Assembly (NCBI GenBank): GCA_016865865.1
Contig: VGOC01000006.1
Span: 1-63,355, forward strand
Source: Chloroflexota bacterium
GTDB taxonomy: Bacteria > Chloroflexota > Anaerolineae > Anaerolineales > UBA11858
DNA length: 63,355 nucleotides
Direction of reading: 5' to 3'
This document shows positions 63,244 through 63,355 of the stretch, piece after piece (the stretch's first letter is position 1; each line of letters begins with the position of its first letter). The position numbers and the translations under genes were made by a program. The notes under the pieces are model-generated. The model did not search any database, was not told the origin of the DNA, and saw only the letters and a list, made by a program, of their open reading frames with translations.

Positions 63244-63355
63244 TCAAACTGTGGGCAAATTCGATGTATAACGCAAAGTCAAATCCATCAATTCAGTTCC
63301 ACAAGAAACAAGAAAGTCGTCACGATCCATCTGGAAAGCGTCCAAGTCAACTTTA
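63244..63355 (-). CDS. 3' end of an unidentified gene, cut by the window edge
   Basis: Frame from 63354 to a TGA at 63246-63244, ending RYTSNLPTV. It is 36 residues long, with a GGAGG site for the next gene just after the stop. No family is assigned. Confidence 0.5.
   Translation of the reverse strand, partial: KVDLDAFQMDRDDFLVSCGTELMDLTLRYTSNLPTV

Overview
The window is about 63 kb of GC-rich bacterial chromosome. It is most consistent with an uncultured Chloroflexota (Anaerolineae-like) bacterium. This is inferred from gene content (RsbW/SpoIIE partner switching, GPH sugar symporter, GH36, ADP-forming acyl-CoA synthetase, a Tes-like radical SAM enzyme) and from the density of small intergenic repeats. 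No rRNA or phylogenetic marker was available to test the assignment.

Layout. 1-7971 (+): a signalling module with an RsbW-like kinase, a STAS antagonist, a transporter fused to a cyclic-nucleotide-binding domain, a patatin, a FecR-domain lipoprotein with cysteine repeats, and a CHASE2-SpoIIE phosphatase. 8086-12127 (-): rhodanese membrane protein, Tes-like radical SAM enzyme, small membrane protein and a frameshifted Lgt paralogue, together a candidate lipid-modification operon. 12440-12670: a decayed SpoIIE fragment. 12573-24009 (-): AddA-like and AddB-like helicase-nucleases, a small protein plus AAA ATPase pair, and a SWIM-SNF2 helicase. 24136-28332 (+): two DUF488 proteins and a RecQ fused to an extra N-terminal domain. 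28487-32782 (+): CAP-LysM protein, acyl-CoA synthetase and a sugar-kinase-like phosphotransferase. 33161-39113: PfkB kinase, PLP lyase, GPH transporter and a membrane protein. 39126-40065: truncated lipoprotein, HepT/MntA toxin-antitoxin, and a methyltransferase reduced to its two ends. 40318-46242 (-): TetR-controlled YbhFSR/HlyD-type export operon. 46381-49362: SGNH hydrolase, two small membrane proteins and an MFS transporter. 49389-51884 (-): saccharopine-dehydrogenase-like protein and aminotransferase. 52111-59397: truncated DUF433, YifB, CoA-transferase pair, GH36 and a MetE/UroD-fold protein. 59559-63355: a decayed AbiE system, an intact AbiE system with a clear operator, tRNA-Lys, and restriction-modification debris running off the edge.

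The most striking content is repetitive DNA of three kinds. (i) Long near-perfect hairpins of about 50-110 bp in intergenic regions, several with an outer terminal inverted repeat; two are flanked by direct repeats that look like target-site duplications. (ii) Degenerate 7-bp-period arrays at many gene junctions, notably at almost every junction of the export operon. (iii) Different palindromic repeats lying in frame inside coding genes: four in the AddA-like gene, four in the AddB-like gene, two in GH36, and one each in an ABC ATPase and the acyl-CoA synthetase. Accessory and defence genes cluster at 12.5-28 kb, 39-40 kb and 59.5-63.3 kb, and several are visibly decaying.
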